DNA of 64,000 bases from JBGQOG01 sp052113705. GTDB lineage: Bacteria; Pseudomonadota; Alphaproteobacteria; Rhodobacterales; Rhodobacteraceae. The notes below the pieces were generated by a model. That model made no database searches and had not been told where the DNA came from. It worked only from the letters and a program-made list of their open reading frames with translations. Below are positions 8,962 through 17,797 of the stretch, piece by piece. The number at the start of each line of letters is the position of its first letter. The stretch's first letter is position 1. The stretch is from contig NZ_JBGQOG010000011.1 of NCBI RefSeq assembly GCF_052113705.1, positions 1-64,000 of the forward strand, given 5' to 3'. The position numbers were made by a program, and so were the translations under genes.

Positions 8962-9420
8962 TCACAGCCCCGCAATCACGGTGATCGGCATGTCGAGCAG
9001 CTGAACGAACAGCAACCATATGCCAAGGGCCAGTCCGGCGGACAGGAGCAGCGCTTCGGTCAGCCGGGTCTTGGGGTTGGCGAGGGCGGAGATGGTGCCG
9101 CAGGCGATGATGGCCGCGATGAGGCCCGCGCGGTCGATCAGCAGGCTGAAAACGACAAAGGCGGCGCCGATGAAGAGCAGCGGCCGCAGGGCGGGGCGAA
9201 TCACCCTGTCGGGCGTGGAGAGCAGTCCCGAGATCACCAGCGCGATGCCCAAAAGCGCACCGATCCCCCCGGTCATCAGCGGAAAGAATCCCTCCTGCAT
9301 CCGGGCAAGAGAGCCGAGGTCCAGCGCGGCGGCGCCGATGCAAAACGCGATGCTGATCGTAAAAACACCAATCCCCGCAAGGGTATCGGTGGCGAGCAAT
9401 GATCTTGGGGGAGTCCACAT
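8962..9420 (-). CDS. tctB: Tripartite tricarboxylate transporter, small permease TctB
   Basis: A 152-residue protein with four predicted membrane segments, typical in size and topology of TctB. ATG 9420 is picked because residues then run directly into the first helix; the frame stays open to 9558 but that extension is polar and Cys-containing. The ribosome site is weak. It is the first gene of a minus-strand tctBA pair and is divergent from tctC. Confidence 0.85.
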   Translation of the reverse strand: MWTPPRSLLATDTLAGIGVFTISIAFCIGAAALDLGSLARMQEGFFPLMTGGIGALLGIALVISGLLSTPDRVIRPALRPLLFIGAAFVVFSLLIDRAGLIAAIIACGTISALANPKTRLTEALLLSAGLALGIWLLFVQLLDMPITVIAGL

Positions 9421-9592
9421 TTCAGGTTTCGACCTCGCTGTTGGCGCTGAATTTTCCGGCAGCCCCGCGTCCTCTTTTGCCTGTTTCACCCTGAGTGAGC
9501 AGGCCGGGACTTTACAGAGTTGACAACATCCGCCGGTGTTTCCACTGTAGAAATACAATTATAATTATTGCAATACAATACAGGGAACGAAA
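9421..9592. promoter_or_regulatory. Shared tctBA / tctC promoter region with palindromic operator
   Basis: Contains TTGACA (9520-9525) and, further on, a perfect TATAAT (9560-9565) oriented toward tctC; their spacing is too wide for one promoter, so the TATAAT may use a weaker -35. TTTCCACTGTAGAAA (9539-9553) is a 15-bp near-perfect palindrome of IclR-site size, and CAATTATAATTATTG (9557-9571) is a second imperfect palindrome over the -10. The IclR encoded at 13304 is the obvious candidate to bind here. Confidence 0.5.
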
Positions 9593-10555
9593 ATGATGAT
9601 CAAAACACTCCGCACCATCTGCCTCGCTGTACTGGTCGCAACGCCTGCTCTGGCGGCCGATTTCCCCCAGAAACCCGTGCGCATCGTGGTGCCCTACAAC
9701 GCGGGGGGCGCGGTGGACTACGTCGGCCGCGTGACGGCGGCGGGCCTGTCAAAAGCGCTTGGCGAGAATTTTGTGGTTGAAAACCGGGCGGGCGCTGCGG
9801 GCAGCATCGGCATTCAGCATGTCGCATCGGCCAAGCCCGACGGCTACACGCTCCTGATGACCTCGGTCACCAGCAATGCGATCACCAGCGCGATCAAGCC
9901 GGACTCCGCCGGATACGACCTCAAGAATGACCTGACGCCGGTCGGGATCGTCGGTCTGGTGCCGCTGCTGTTGGTGGCCGCGAACAACGTTCCGGCAAAC
10001 ACCGTCGAAGAGCTGATCGCCTATGCCAAGTCGCAGGATCTGAAAATGACCTATGCCTCCTCCGGTGTGGGCTCGACGGAGCATCTGGGCGCCATCGTCT
10101 TTGCAGAAGCGGCCGGGATCGAGCTGGAGCACATCCCCTACACCGGCGGCGCGCCCGCGATGGCGGATGTCGTGGCGGGGCGGGTGCAGCTGATGGTGGC
10201 GACCCTGCCGACCGCCTTGCCGCAAATTGAGGCGGGCATGGTCAAGGCGCTGGCGATCGCGCTGCCCGACCGCGTCGCCAGCCTGCCCGAGGTGCCGAGT
10301 GCGCCAGAAGTGGGATTGGACAGCTTCAACGTCGCTTCGGTCTATGGGCTGTTGGCGCCCCGCGACATTGATGCCGCGGCGCTGGAAACACTCAAAACCG
10401 CCCTGCACGGCGTGGTGACGGACGCGGCCTTTGCCACCCAGATGAGCGAGCGCGGCATCGTCCCCTCGACCGAGACCCCCGATGAGGCCGCTGCCGCCTA
10501 TGCCAATGAGATCGACGTCTGGAGCGCGCGCATCGCCAAGATCGAGATCGAGTAA
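9593..10555 (+). CDS. tctC: TctC-type periplasmic solute-binding protein
   Basis: A 320-residue Bug/TctC receptor. A Sec signal peptide spans residues 1-21 (cleavage in ALA-ADFPQ). Family motifs are RIVVPYNAGGAVD, the VENRAGAAGSIG block and KPDGYTLL. AGGGAA lies just upstream of the two tandem ATGs (9593, 9596). It delivers its ligand to the TctAB channel encoded divergently, and is followed by a strong hairpin and then an acyl-CoA ligase, so the imported acid is probably CoA-activated. The ligand is unknown. Confidence 0.93.
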   Translation: MMIKTLRTICLAVLVATPALAADFPQKPVRIVVPYNAGGAVDYVGRVTAAGLSKALGENFVVENRAGAAGSIGIQHVASAKPDGYTLLMTSVTSNAITSAIKPDSAGYDLKNDLTPVGIVGLVPLLLVAANNVPANTVEELIAYAKSQDLKMTYASSGVGSTEHLGAIVFAEAAGIELEHIPYTGGAPAMADVVAGRVQLMVATLPTALPQIEAGMVKALAIALPDRVASLPEVPSAPEVGLDSFNVASVYGLLAPRDIDAAALETLKTALHGVVTDAAFATQMSERGIVPSTETPDEAAAAYANEIDVWSARIAKIEIE

Positions 10556-10587
10556 GCGGCGGCTCTGGTCGCCCGCACCCGCCAATG

Positions 10588-10611
10588 CCGGGGCGCAATC
10601 TGGTGCCCCGG
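10588..10611 (+). terminator. Intercistronic hairpin after tctC
   Basis: A perfect 7-bp stem CCGGGGC / GCCCCGG with a 10-nt loop, between tctC and the ligase. It has no T-tract, so it is more likely an mRNA 3'-end protector or attenuator than a full terminator. Confidence 0.5.
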
Positions 10612-10720
10612 TCCGCCATTTCGGCCCCTGTTTGCCCGTGGATCGGGCGGGGCTGCAGCAGAACACCCCCCTGCCTGCCGCATCACGGACGGGCAAGACA
10701 CCACAATTCAAGGACGGCAC

Positions 10721-12307
10721 ATGCCTCAGACTGTACCCATGAACCCGGTGAACGATGTGCTTTTCCGGGATGTGCTCGCCGAGCGGGCACGCACGGAACC
10801 GGACGCGCCCTATCTCAGATTTCACGATGAGGTCTACACGATTGCCGACATCAACCGCGCCGCCAACAAGGTGGCCAATGCGCTGCTGGCGCAGGGGCTG
10901 AAACCGGGGGACCGCGTGGGGCTGATGCTGCCCAGCCATCCCGACCATATCATCGCGATTTTTGCGACGATGAAGGCGGGCCTCGTGCGGGTGCCGGTCA
11001 ATGTGCATGCCAAGGGCCCGTCGCTCGAACATTACTTCACCGCCTATGACCTCAGCCTGCTGATCGCCGATGCGCAGTACCGTGCGCCGTTGCATGCGGC
11101 TTTTGACGAGGTTGCCGCGCCGCCCGTTCTGTGGCGGGGGAACCAGGGCGCCGCCACGCCGGACAGCTATGAAGCGGTGATCGCCGCGGCTTCCGAGGCC
11201 GAGCCTGAGACCCATTTCGGGCCGGATGACATTCTGGCGCTGACGCCCAGCTCGGGCACCACCGGGGCGCCGAAGGGGGTGCTGAAATCCGACCGGACCC
11301 TGCGCGCGGGGCCGATGGCGGTGTTGAACATCACCGATGCCCGCGAGGGCGATGTGTTTTTGCTTTGGGAACCGCTGCACCACGGGGCCGGGGTCGCGGT
11401 GATCATCGCGGCGGTGCTGGGCAAGGTGACGCTGGCGATGGTCGAGCGGTTCAGCGCCTCGGGGTTCTGGAACGACGTGCGCAAACATGAGGTGACGCAT
11501 ATCCACTATCTGGGCGGGGTGTTGCCGCTCTTGCTAAAACAGCCGCCAAGCCCGCTCGACCGGCAGCACAAGGTGCGCATCGCCTGGGGCGGCGGTTGCC
11601 CGCCCGAGATCTGGGCCGAGATGGAGGCGCGCTTTGGCGTGACGCTGCGCGAAGGCTATGGGCTGTCCGAGCTGATCACCTTCGTCACCCTGAACAAGGA
11701 GGGGGTGGTCGGGTCCTGCGGGCGGCCACTCGCGCTTTATGACCTGCGGGTGGTCGATGATGCGGGGCAGGATGTGCCGCCCGGCGAAACGGGTGAGATT
11801 GTCGCCCGGGCACGGCAGAAAGGGTTGGATTTCCTCGGCTATTTCCGCAACGAGCAGACCGCCCGCGACACCGTGCGCGATGGCTGGCTGCTGACCGGCG
11901 ATCTGGCGCGCAAGGATGCGCAGGGCTATCTTTTCTATGCCGGGCGCAAGAAAGAGATGCTGCGCCGCCGGGGGATCAACATTTCGGCCTGGGAGGTGGA
12001 GACCGTCGTCAACAAACACCCCGGCGTCGCGGAATCCGCGCTGATCGGTGTGCCGAGCCCTCTGGGTGAGGATGATCTGAAAATCGTAGTCAAACTGGTG
12101 GATGGAGCGGCGTTTGAACCGCTGGATCTGATCCGCTTCTGCGAGACGCGGATGCCCTATTATCAGGTGCCGCGCTATGTGGAATGTATCGGGGAATTCC
12201 CCAAGACCCCCACGCAGCGGATCCGCAAGAAGGAGCTGTCGCGCGAGGTCGAGGGCATCTGGGATCTCGAAGCTACCGGCCATCGTCTGGCCCGCAAGGC
12301 CCGCTGA
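10721..12307 (+). CDS. AMP-binding acyl-CoA ligase (CaiC-like)
   Basis: A 528-residue ANL-superfamily ligase. The P-loop SSGTTGAPKG is at 177-186, A5-type YGLSE is present, and TGDLARKD and GRKKEMLRRRGINIS mark the A7/A8 hinge. At the A10 position the usual TGK is replaced by TQRIRKKEL, so the canonical adenylation lysine may be Arg, or the following Lys pair may serve. It would activate the acid imported by TctABC. It is strongly similar to the second ligase in this window (16213-17733), with the shared block LLKQPPSPLDR. ATG 10721 has AAGGACGGC upstream. Confidence 0.9.
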   Translation: MPQTVPMNPVNDVLFRDVLAERARTEPDAPYLRFHDEVYTIADINRAANKVANALLAQGLKPGDRVGLMLPSHPDHIIAIFATMKAGLVRVPVNVHAKGPSLEHYFTAYDLSLLIADAQYRAPLHAAFDEVAAPPVLWRGNQGAATPDSYEAVIAAASEAEPETHFGPDDILALTPSSGTTGAPKGVLKSDRTLRAGPMAVLNITDAREGDVFLLWEPLHHGAGVAVIIAAVLGKVTLAMVERFSASGFWNDVRKHEVTHIHYLGGVLPLLLKQPPSPLDRQHKVRIAWGGGCPPEIWAEMEARFGVTLREGYGLSELITFVTLNKEGVVGSCGRPLALYDLRVVDDAGQDVPPGETGEIVARARQKGLDFLGYFRNEQTARDTVRDGWLLTGDLARKDAQGYLFYAGRKKEMLRRRGINISAWEVETVVNKHPGVAESALIGVPSPLGEDDLKIVVKLVDGAAFEPLDLIRFCETRMPYYQVPRYVECIGEFPKTPTQRIRKKELSREVEGIWDLEATGHRLARKAR

Positions 12308-12361
12308 GCCTGCGCCCCCATCTGGCCCGCACCTAGCCCCGCTGCGAAAAGGAGAGACCAA

Positions 12362-13144
12362 GTGAGCACATTCATCCGGGTGACGCGGCATTCCGCATCC
12401 TGCGCGGTGGTCACCATCGACCGCCCCGAAAAGCGCAATGCCCTTGACGAGGCGGCCTGGCGCGCGCTGGCAGAGGCCTTTGAAACCCTCTCGGCCGACG
12501 GGGCGGTGCGGGCCATCGTGTTGACCGGCGTGCCGGGGGCCTTTTGCGCGGGGGATGACATTCTGGCCTTCGCCGCGCTGCGCGACGATCCGCAGGGGCG
12601 GCAGCGCTATTGGGACACGATCATGCGCGCCTATCGGGCGGTGAGTGCCGCCCCCATGCCGGTGATTGCGGCCATTGAAGGGCCTTGCATCGGAGGTGGT
12701 TGCACGCTGGCCCTGCGCACCGATTTTCGTATTGCCGGTGAGCGGGCGGTTTTTGCGGTTCCTCCGGCCCGATTGGGCCTGGTGTATCCGGCAGAAAGCT
12801 GCGCGCTTCTGGCCGATGCGGTGGGCACCACCATGGCCAAATACATGCTCTATTCCGGGCAAAAGATACCCTCGGCATGGGCGGTCGCGGCGGGGCTTGC
12901 ATGGGCTGCCACCGGGGGGGACGCGCGGGCAACGGCGCTGGCGCTGGCCGAGGAAATGGCGCTGAGCGCCCCGCTCTCGGTGCGGGCCTCCAAATTGACC
13001 TGTGACGCGCGGGCGCTGGGGCGATTGGACGAGGTGATGCCACAGATCGAGCGGCTCTCGGAACAGGCCGATCAGAGCGCGGATTACCGCGAAGGGGCGG
13101 CCGCCTTTGCGCAAAAGCGAAAGCCAAGGTTTACCGGGACATAG
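12362..13144 (+). CDS. Crotonase-fold enoyl-CoA hydratase/isomerase-like protein
   Basis: A 260-residue crotonase with GTG start (12362) preceded by AAGGAGAG. The oxyanion-hole motifs FCAGDDI and CIGGGCTLAL are present. However, both catalytic Glu positions of classical enoyl-CoA hydratase appear substituted: GGCTLALRTD in place of GGCELA..CD, and FAVPPARLG in place of F.QPE..LG. It may therefore catalyse a different crotonase reaction (isomerisation, ring opening, decarboxylation) rather than simple hydration. It lies in the tctC-ligase-crotonase-iclR operon. Confidence 0.85.
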   Translation: MSTFIRVTRHSASCAVVTIDRPEKRNALDEAAWRALAEAFETLSADGAVRAIVLTGVPGAFCAGDDILAFAALRDDPQGRQRYWDTIMRAYRAVSAAPMPVIAAIEGPCIGGGCTLALRTDFRIAGERAVFAVPPARLGLVYPAESCALLADAVGTTMAKYMLYSGQKIPSAWAVAAGLAWAATGGDARATALALAEEMALSAPLSVRASKLTCDARALGRLDEVMPQIERLSEQADQSADYREGAAAFAQKRKPRFTGT

Positions 13145-13303
13145 CCACGGGCTCTGGCGGGGCAATCGTCGAGGTTGCGCCGCCGGACCTGCGCTGCGTA
13201 TAAGGGCGGGGCCACTTTCCCGTGGCATTTGCATTGTTGGTAGTCACCCGTCTCAGGACAGCAAGGTCATCGGCTTGAGCGCGCCATTACGAGGCCAGAT
13301 CGC

Positions 13304-14104
13304 ATGACCGCGAAACCACCGAAAACCGACCGACCCGAGATCGACACCCGTTTGTTCGTGGGGTCGGTGCGCAAGGCGATGCTGGTGATGGAGGCATTCG
13401 ATCACGAGGAACGGGCGATGACCCTCTCGCGCATTGCCGACAAGACGGGGTTGGGGCGCAGCGCGGCGCAACGCTTTGTCTATACGCTGGAAATGCTGGG
13501 CTATCTGCGGCGCGATCCGGAGACGCTGGCCTACCAGCTGTCAAACCGGGCGTTCCGTTTCGTGCGCAATATCCTGTCGGCGAACACCACGCTCGACAAG
13601 TCCTTTCACCTGCTCTCGCGTCTGGCCGAACAGACCGGCGAGGCCGTGTCCTGGGTGGAGCGCGAGGAGAGTGAGATTGTCATCATCAGCACAATCCCCA
13701 GCCCGAACCGCACCGCCATCGCGCTGCCGGTGGGGGCGCGCTTCAACATTCTGACCGCCGCCTCCGGGCATCTGTTCCTCGCAGATTTGAGCGCGGAACA
13801 GGTGCGCGCGCGCCATGACGCTGCGGATGCGCAGACGCGCGCAAGGCTGGGTGATCAGAGCGTGGACGCATATCTTGCGCTGATCGCGCGGGAAAAGGCG
13901 CAGGGCTATTCCTTCACCGAAAAGGACTTTGATCTCAGCTCATTGTCGATCTCGGCCCCCGTGCGCGACTTTCGCGGGCGGATGATTGCGGCGATCAATG
14001 TCTCGGTCCTGCGGGCGCGGATGCAGCCCGAGGAGGTGCGGGCGCAGCTGGTGCCTTTGCTGTTGCAGACCGCCGAGGCGGTGAGCGCCAATGCGATTGG
14101 CTAG
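13304..14104 (+). CDS. IclR-family transcriptional regulator
   Basis: A 266-residue IclR protein: winged HTH about residues 20-85 (TLSRIADKTGLGRSAAQRF as recognition region) and a C-terminal ligand-binding domain (GHLFLADLS, ISAPVRDFRGRMIAAINVS). It is last in the plus-strand tctC operon but separated from the crotonase gene by 159 bases, so it may have its own promoter. It is a paralogue of the IclR proteins at 14195 and 22780. It most likely senses the acid or CoA ester of this module and acts on the tct promoter region. Confidence 0.92.
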   Translation: MTAKPPKTDRPEIDTRLFVGSVRKAMLVMEAFDHEERAMTLSRIADKTGLGRSAAQRFVYTLEMLGYLRRDPETLAYQLSNRAFRFVRNILSANTTLDKSFHLLSRLAEQTGEAVSWVEREESEIVIISTIPSPNRTAIALPVGARFNILTAASGHLFLADLSAEQVRARHDAADAQTRARLGDQSVDAYLALIAREKAQGYSFTEKDFDLSSLSISAPVRDFRGRMIAAINVSVLRARMQPEEVRAQLVPLLLQTAEAVSANAIG

Positions 14105-14127
14105 CGGGCGCGTCGCCCCGGTGCAGC

Positions 14128-14150
14128 GCCCCGGTGCGTCGCTCCGGGGC
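14128..14150. terminator. Bidirectional terminator-like hairpin
   Basis: GCCCCGG (14128-14134) and CCGGGGC (14144-14150) form a perfect 7-bp stem with a 9-nt loop between two convergent iclR genes. No T-tract. Confidence 0.55.
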
Positions 14151-14194
14151 ACTGGGCCCGCTGCCGGTGGGGTCGGCGCCGGGCGGGGCGGCAT

Positions 14195-15001
14195 TCAGCG
14201 GCTGAGCAGCGCCGTGGCGTCGCGGGCGGTCGCCAGCAACAGCGATGACAGGCGCGCGCCCACCGTGTCCTTTGGGAACCGGCTTTCCACCACCGACAGG
14301 TTGATCGCCCCGAGCGCCGCCCCCGTCGGCCCGAAAACCGGGGCCGACAGGGAGACGCTGTAGAGATCTTCGTCCTTGCCGGTCAGCGCATAGCCCGTCG
14401 TGCGGATGGCGGCGAAATGCTGCTGCATCGCCTCGGGCGTGGCAAAGGGCAGCCGCGCACGTACAGCCGCCGCCGCGCTTTGCAACAGGCCCTCCGCCAG
14501 CGCAGGCTCGGCATGTGCCAGCAGCGCCTGACCGGAGGACGAGGGCAGCGCCGCGAAATGTTGCCCCACCGACAGATTCACATGGCTGAAATGCGTGCTC
14601 AGCACCGATTGCAGCACCACGATCTTGTCGCCCTCAAGTTGCACCCAGGCGGTGGTCTCGCCGGTCTTCTCGGCCAGATCCTGCAGGAGGGGCAAGAGGC
14701 GCCGCGCCGGGCTTTCGCGTCCGATCAGGCCGCGGCAGAGGTCGACCATTCGGTAAGAGATGCTGTAGAAACGCCCGTCGGCCTCCCGGTGCAGATAGCC
14801 CAGATGGTGCAAGGTGTAGACGATGCGTTGCGCCGCGCTGCGCCCCAGCCCGGTCCGCGTCGAGATATCGGCCAAGGACAGGCGCTGCTGGCCCGCTTCA
14901 AAAGCCTCCATCACCCGCATGGCGCGTTCGATGCCCGACACGAACAGCCGCGGATCGGCATCCTTGCCCCCGGCATCCGGTTCGTCCTGACCAAGATCCA
15001 C
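14195..15001 (-). CDS. IclR-family transcriptional regulator
   Basis: About 268 residues. The HTH (LADISTRTGLGRSAAQRIV) and C-terminal effector domain (SVSLSAPVFGPTGAALGAIN) are both complete. GTG 15001 is preferred because AAGGAG stands six bases upstream of it; an ATG at 15016 or GTG at 15019 in the same frame would add five or six residues. It follows the minus-strand operon 22624-15134 and is convergent with the neighbouring iclR. It is the best candidate local regulator of the ABC/ligase module. Confidence 0.9.
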   Translation of the reverse strand: MDLGQDEPDAGGKDADPRLFVSGIERAMRVMEAFEAGQQRLSLADISTRTGLGRSAAQRIVYTLHHLGYLHREADGRFYSISYRMVDLCRGLIGRESPARRLLPLLQDLAEKTGETTAWVQLEGDKIVVLQSVLSTHFSHVNLSVGQHFAALPSSSGQALLAHAEPALAEGLLQSAAAAVRARLPFATPEAMQQHFAAIRTTGYALTGKDEDLYSVSLSAPVFGPTGAALGAINLSVVESRFPKDTVGARLSSLLLATARDATALLSR

Positions 15002-15133
15002 ACCACGCTCCTTCATCACCTGCCAACCGCCCCGCGGTTCCGCAGAATGTCATAGCGAGAAGGCGCGGACCGCGGCAAGGCGAAAGCTCGGGCCGAAGGC
15101 TGTCTCCGGCCCCGGGCGGGCGATGTGCCGACA

Positions 15134-16216
15134 TTATATGGGCTGGGCCTGCAATCTTGCGCGCAGGGACAGCATTTCGTCGCATACCGGCTCCAGATCG
15201 GCCAGCGCGAACCCCGCCGCATGGGCAAAGCCCTCTTCGGCCAGCACCCCGGCCAGCGCGCCGTTGAAATGCGCATTGCCGCCCGAGACGGTCAGGCCAG
15301 AGCGGGCCTCGAAAGCATCGTTCCAGGCGATGGCATCGGCGTCGCTCAGACCGGCGGGCAGATCGAGCGTCATCTCGCCCCCGCGCAGCTTGACCGGATA
15401 GCCGCCCGGCAGGCCATTCGGCCCCGGCGCATGGCCGCGCCAGTCCTGCCCCGCCGCCAGCGCGAGGATCAGCGTGACGCCACTCGCGCCCGAGATTTCG
15501 ATGGCGGGTTCCGGCGTCAGGCGGCAGGCCGCAAAGGTGGCGAACGGATCGGCAATCTCGCTGTCGTCGATAAAGATGCGGGGGGCAGGGCCGCTCCGTT
15601 CCGCCGGGGGGCGGCGCCAGGGGGCCAGACATTGATAATGCGCCAGCACCTTCAGGTCGCCCTCGGGCCGCCCGGGCGTGCCCTGAAAGACATTGGAGAG
15701 GATGGCGACATTGCCGGTGCCGCAAAGCACCTGATGGCCCATCGCCCGGATCATGCCATTGACCACATCAGGGAAGGAACAGTTGATCAGCAGCGTCTGT
15801 GGCGCGATGCGGGAAATCGCCCCGGCCATGCGCGCCGAGATCAGCGCCTGAAAAATGGCGGTGGCGCTGAGGCCGCCCTCCGCCACAAGTGCTGTCCAGC
15901 GGTTCCCGCTGTCCGAGATCACCGAGGAGGTCTGGATCGAGGCCGCCTGCACCACGATTTTTGGCTGATACTGGCGGAGCAGTGCCTCGCTCGCGCCCGG
16001 CTCGATCAGGTCGATCTTGTGGGCGCGAAAGCGGGCGGGTGTGCCGAACATCGCCGCCCGCGCATTGCCCGCCGTCTCCAGCCAGGCCAGCCGATCGGCG
16101 TTGCGCCCGGCAATCACCACCGTGACCGGCCGTTTCGCCGTGGCCGCGATGTCGAGCGCGATGCGGCCGGCGAACATGCCGGTGCCGGTGATCAGAACCT
16201 CCGTGCTGTTTGTCAT
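15134..16216 (-). CDS. Rossmann-fold NAD(P)-binding protein of unknown function
   Basis: A 360-residue protein. The N-terminus VLITGTGMFAGRIALDIAA is a dinucleotide-binding beta-alpha-beta with GTGMFAG, followed by VVIAGRN ending the second strand (Arg suggests NADP). The first ~130 residues resemble saccharopine-dehydrogenase/Gfo-type domains (PKIVVQAAS); the rest I do not recognise. Its ATG overlaps the TGA of the ligase gene (ATGA, 16213-16216), so it is translationally coupled to CoA activation. It is probably a dehydrogenase or reductase acting on the module's substrate, but no function can be named. Confidence 0.7.
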   Translation of the reverse strand: MTNSTEVLITGTGMFAGRIALDIAATAKRPVTVVIAGRNADRLAWLETAGNARAAMFGTPARFRAHKIDLIEPGASEALLRQYQPKIVVQAASIQTSSVISDSGNRWTALVAEGGLSATAIFQALISARMAGAISRIAPQTLLINCSFPDVVNGMIRAMGHQVLCGTGNVAILSNVFQGTPGRPEGDLKVLAHYQCLAPWRRPPAERSGPAPRIFIDDSEIADPFATFAACRLTPEPAIEISGASGVTLILALAAGQDWRGHAPGPNGLPGGYPVKLRGGEMTLDLPAGLSDADAIAWNDAFEARSGLTVSGGNAHFNGALAGVLAEEGFAHAAGFALADLEPVCDEMLSLRARLQAQPI

Positions 16217-17733
16217 GTGGTGACCTTTCGCGTCTGCCGCTCCCAGCGCGGTGTGGTGGCTATGGGCAACAGATGTTTGCGGATGCGCTGGCTGGGGGTC
16301 TTGGGAAAGGCGTCGAGAAAGGCGATGAAACGCGGCTGTTGATAGGGGGCCAGCCGCCCGGCCAGCCAGCCCGAGATCGCCTCCGGGTCGGGGGTGACAT
16401 CGGGTTGCAGTCGGATGAACAGCTGGATGTCATATTCCCCGATTTCGGCGGGCACGCCGACCATCGCGCTTTCGGCAATATCGGGGTGGCGGTTGGCCAC
16501 CGATTCAACCTCATGTGCCGAGACGTTTTCGCCCTTGCAGCGCAGGCTGTCGGACATGCGGCCATGAAACCGCAACAGGCCGTCGGCGCCCCATGACCCC
16601 ATGTCGCCGGTGTGAAAACCATCGGCTTGCAGCGCCTTGGCGGTCGCCTCCGGGGCACGGTAATAGCCCGCGAAAATCGCGCCGGGCTCGGGGCTGGTGA
16701 TGATCATTTCGCCCCGGCCCTCGCCCGGGCCGAGGATGCGCCCAGTTTCGTCCTGCACGCGGATGTCAAACCAGGGCAGCGGATGACCGATGGCCCCGAC
16801 CACACCCGCCGTATTGCAGGCGCTGATCGAGGAGGCCTCGGTCATGCCATAGCATTCGGTGATGGTGATCCCGAAACGCTCTTCAAAGGCGCGCCAGGCG
16901 GATTCCGCGCAGCCGCCGCCCCAGGCGATGCGCACCTGATGCGCTCGGTCGAGCGGCGAGGGCGGCTGTTTGAGCAGGATTTGCAGGATGCCGCCCAGAT
17001 GGTGGATATGGGTGCAGCCCGCCTCGGCCACCTCGTCCCAGAAACGGGTCGCCGAAAACTTGTCCGCAATGGTCAGCGTGATGTCGCACAGGATCGGCAG
17101 CACCATCACCTGCGCGCCGCCGACATGGTAGAAGGGTTCCCACATGAAGAGATTGTCGCCCGGCGTCACCTCGCCCGCGAGTTCAACCCCCCGCGCCGCG
17201 ATTTCGAGCATCTTTTGCGTGACCTGTACACCTTTCGCGGCCCCGGTCGTGCCCGAGGTGAACATGATGGAGGCCAGCGCCTCCGGGGCGGGGAAGGCAA
17301 ATTGTTGGGGCACCTGCGGCGGGGCGGGCAGGGCAACCGCATCCAGCACCAGAATGCCCTCGCGCGGCTGCACGGCGCAGGCGGCCACCGTCTCGCGCAG
17401 GTCGGGGTCACAGACGACCACCGCCGCTTCGACCAGCCCGATGGCATGGGCCAGCCCTTCGCCCACCAGCGCGGGGTTGACGGGCACCCAGATCATGCCC
17501 GCGCGCAGCAGGCCATGCACCAGCGCCAGCGTGGCGGGGCTGTTGCGCGTCATCACCGCCACCTTGTCGCCGGGAGCCACACCTGCCCCGACCAACCAGG
17601 AGATCATCGCATCCGCCGCGCCCGAAAGGGCGGCAAAGGTGATTTCGGTGCCGTCTGTCGTACGGGCAAAGACGCGGTCCGGCGTCGCTTGGGCCAGATC
17701 GTGAAAGGTCTTTGCCAGGCCTTTGATGTTCAT
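16213..17733 (-). CDS. AMP-binding acyl-CoA ligase (CaiC-like)
   Basis: A 506-residue ANL ligase with P-loop FTSGTTGAAKGVQVT, YGMTEASS, HTGDMGSW and CKGENVSAHEVE. As in the first ligase, A10 reads TPSQRIRKHLL instead of a TGK motif. ATG 17733 is chosen because GAGG lies six bases upstream; an in-frame TTG at 17745 is less likely. It sits between the fused ABC permease and the Rossmann protein, so it probably activates the acid imported by that ABC system. It is closely similar to the ligase at 10721-12307 (shared LLKQPPSPLDR and RIAWGGGC). Confidence 0.9.
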   Translation of the reverse strand: MNIKGLAKTFHDLAQATPDRVFARTTDGTEITFAALSGAADAMISWLVGAGVAPGDKVAVMTRNSPATLALVHGLLRAGMIWVPVNPALVGEGLAHAIGLVEAAVVVCDPDLRETVAACAVQPREGILVLDAVALPAPPQVPQQFAFPAPEALASIMFTSGTTGAAKGVQVTQKMLEIAARGVELAGEVTPGDNLFMWEPFYHVGGAQVMVLPILCDITLTIADKFSATRFWDEVAEAGCTHIHHLGGILQILLKQPPSPLDRAHQVRIAWGGGCAESAWRAFEERFGITITECYGMTEASSISACNTAGVVGAIGHPLPWFDIRVQDETGRILGPGEGRGEMIITSPEPGAIFAGYYRAPEATAKALQADGFHTGDMGSWGADGLLRFHGRMSDSLRCKGENVSAHEVESVANRHPDIAESAMVGVPAEIGEYDIQLFIRLQPDVTPDPEAISGWLAGRLAPYQQPRFIAFLDAFPKTPSQRIRKHLLPIATTPRWERQTRKVTT

Positions 17734-17757
17734 TTCATACCTCAATGGGGGAGAGAT

Positions 17758-17782
17758 GGCAGGACGAGGGGCTCGCCCTGCC
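17758..17782 (-). other. Intercistronic hairpin between fused permease and ligase
   Basis: GGCAGG-A-CGAG / CTCG-C-CCTGCC, a 10-bp stem with one A:C mismatch and a GGG loop. It lies in the 64-base gap on the minus-strand transcript and may separate transport from enzyme expression. Confidence 0.5.
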
Positions 17783-17797
17783 GGAGGTTTGGGGATG

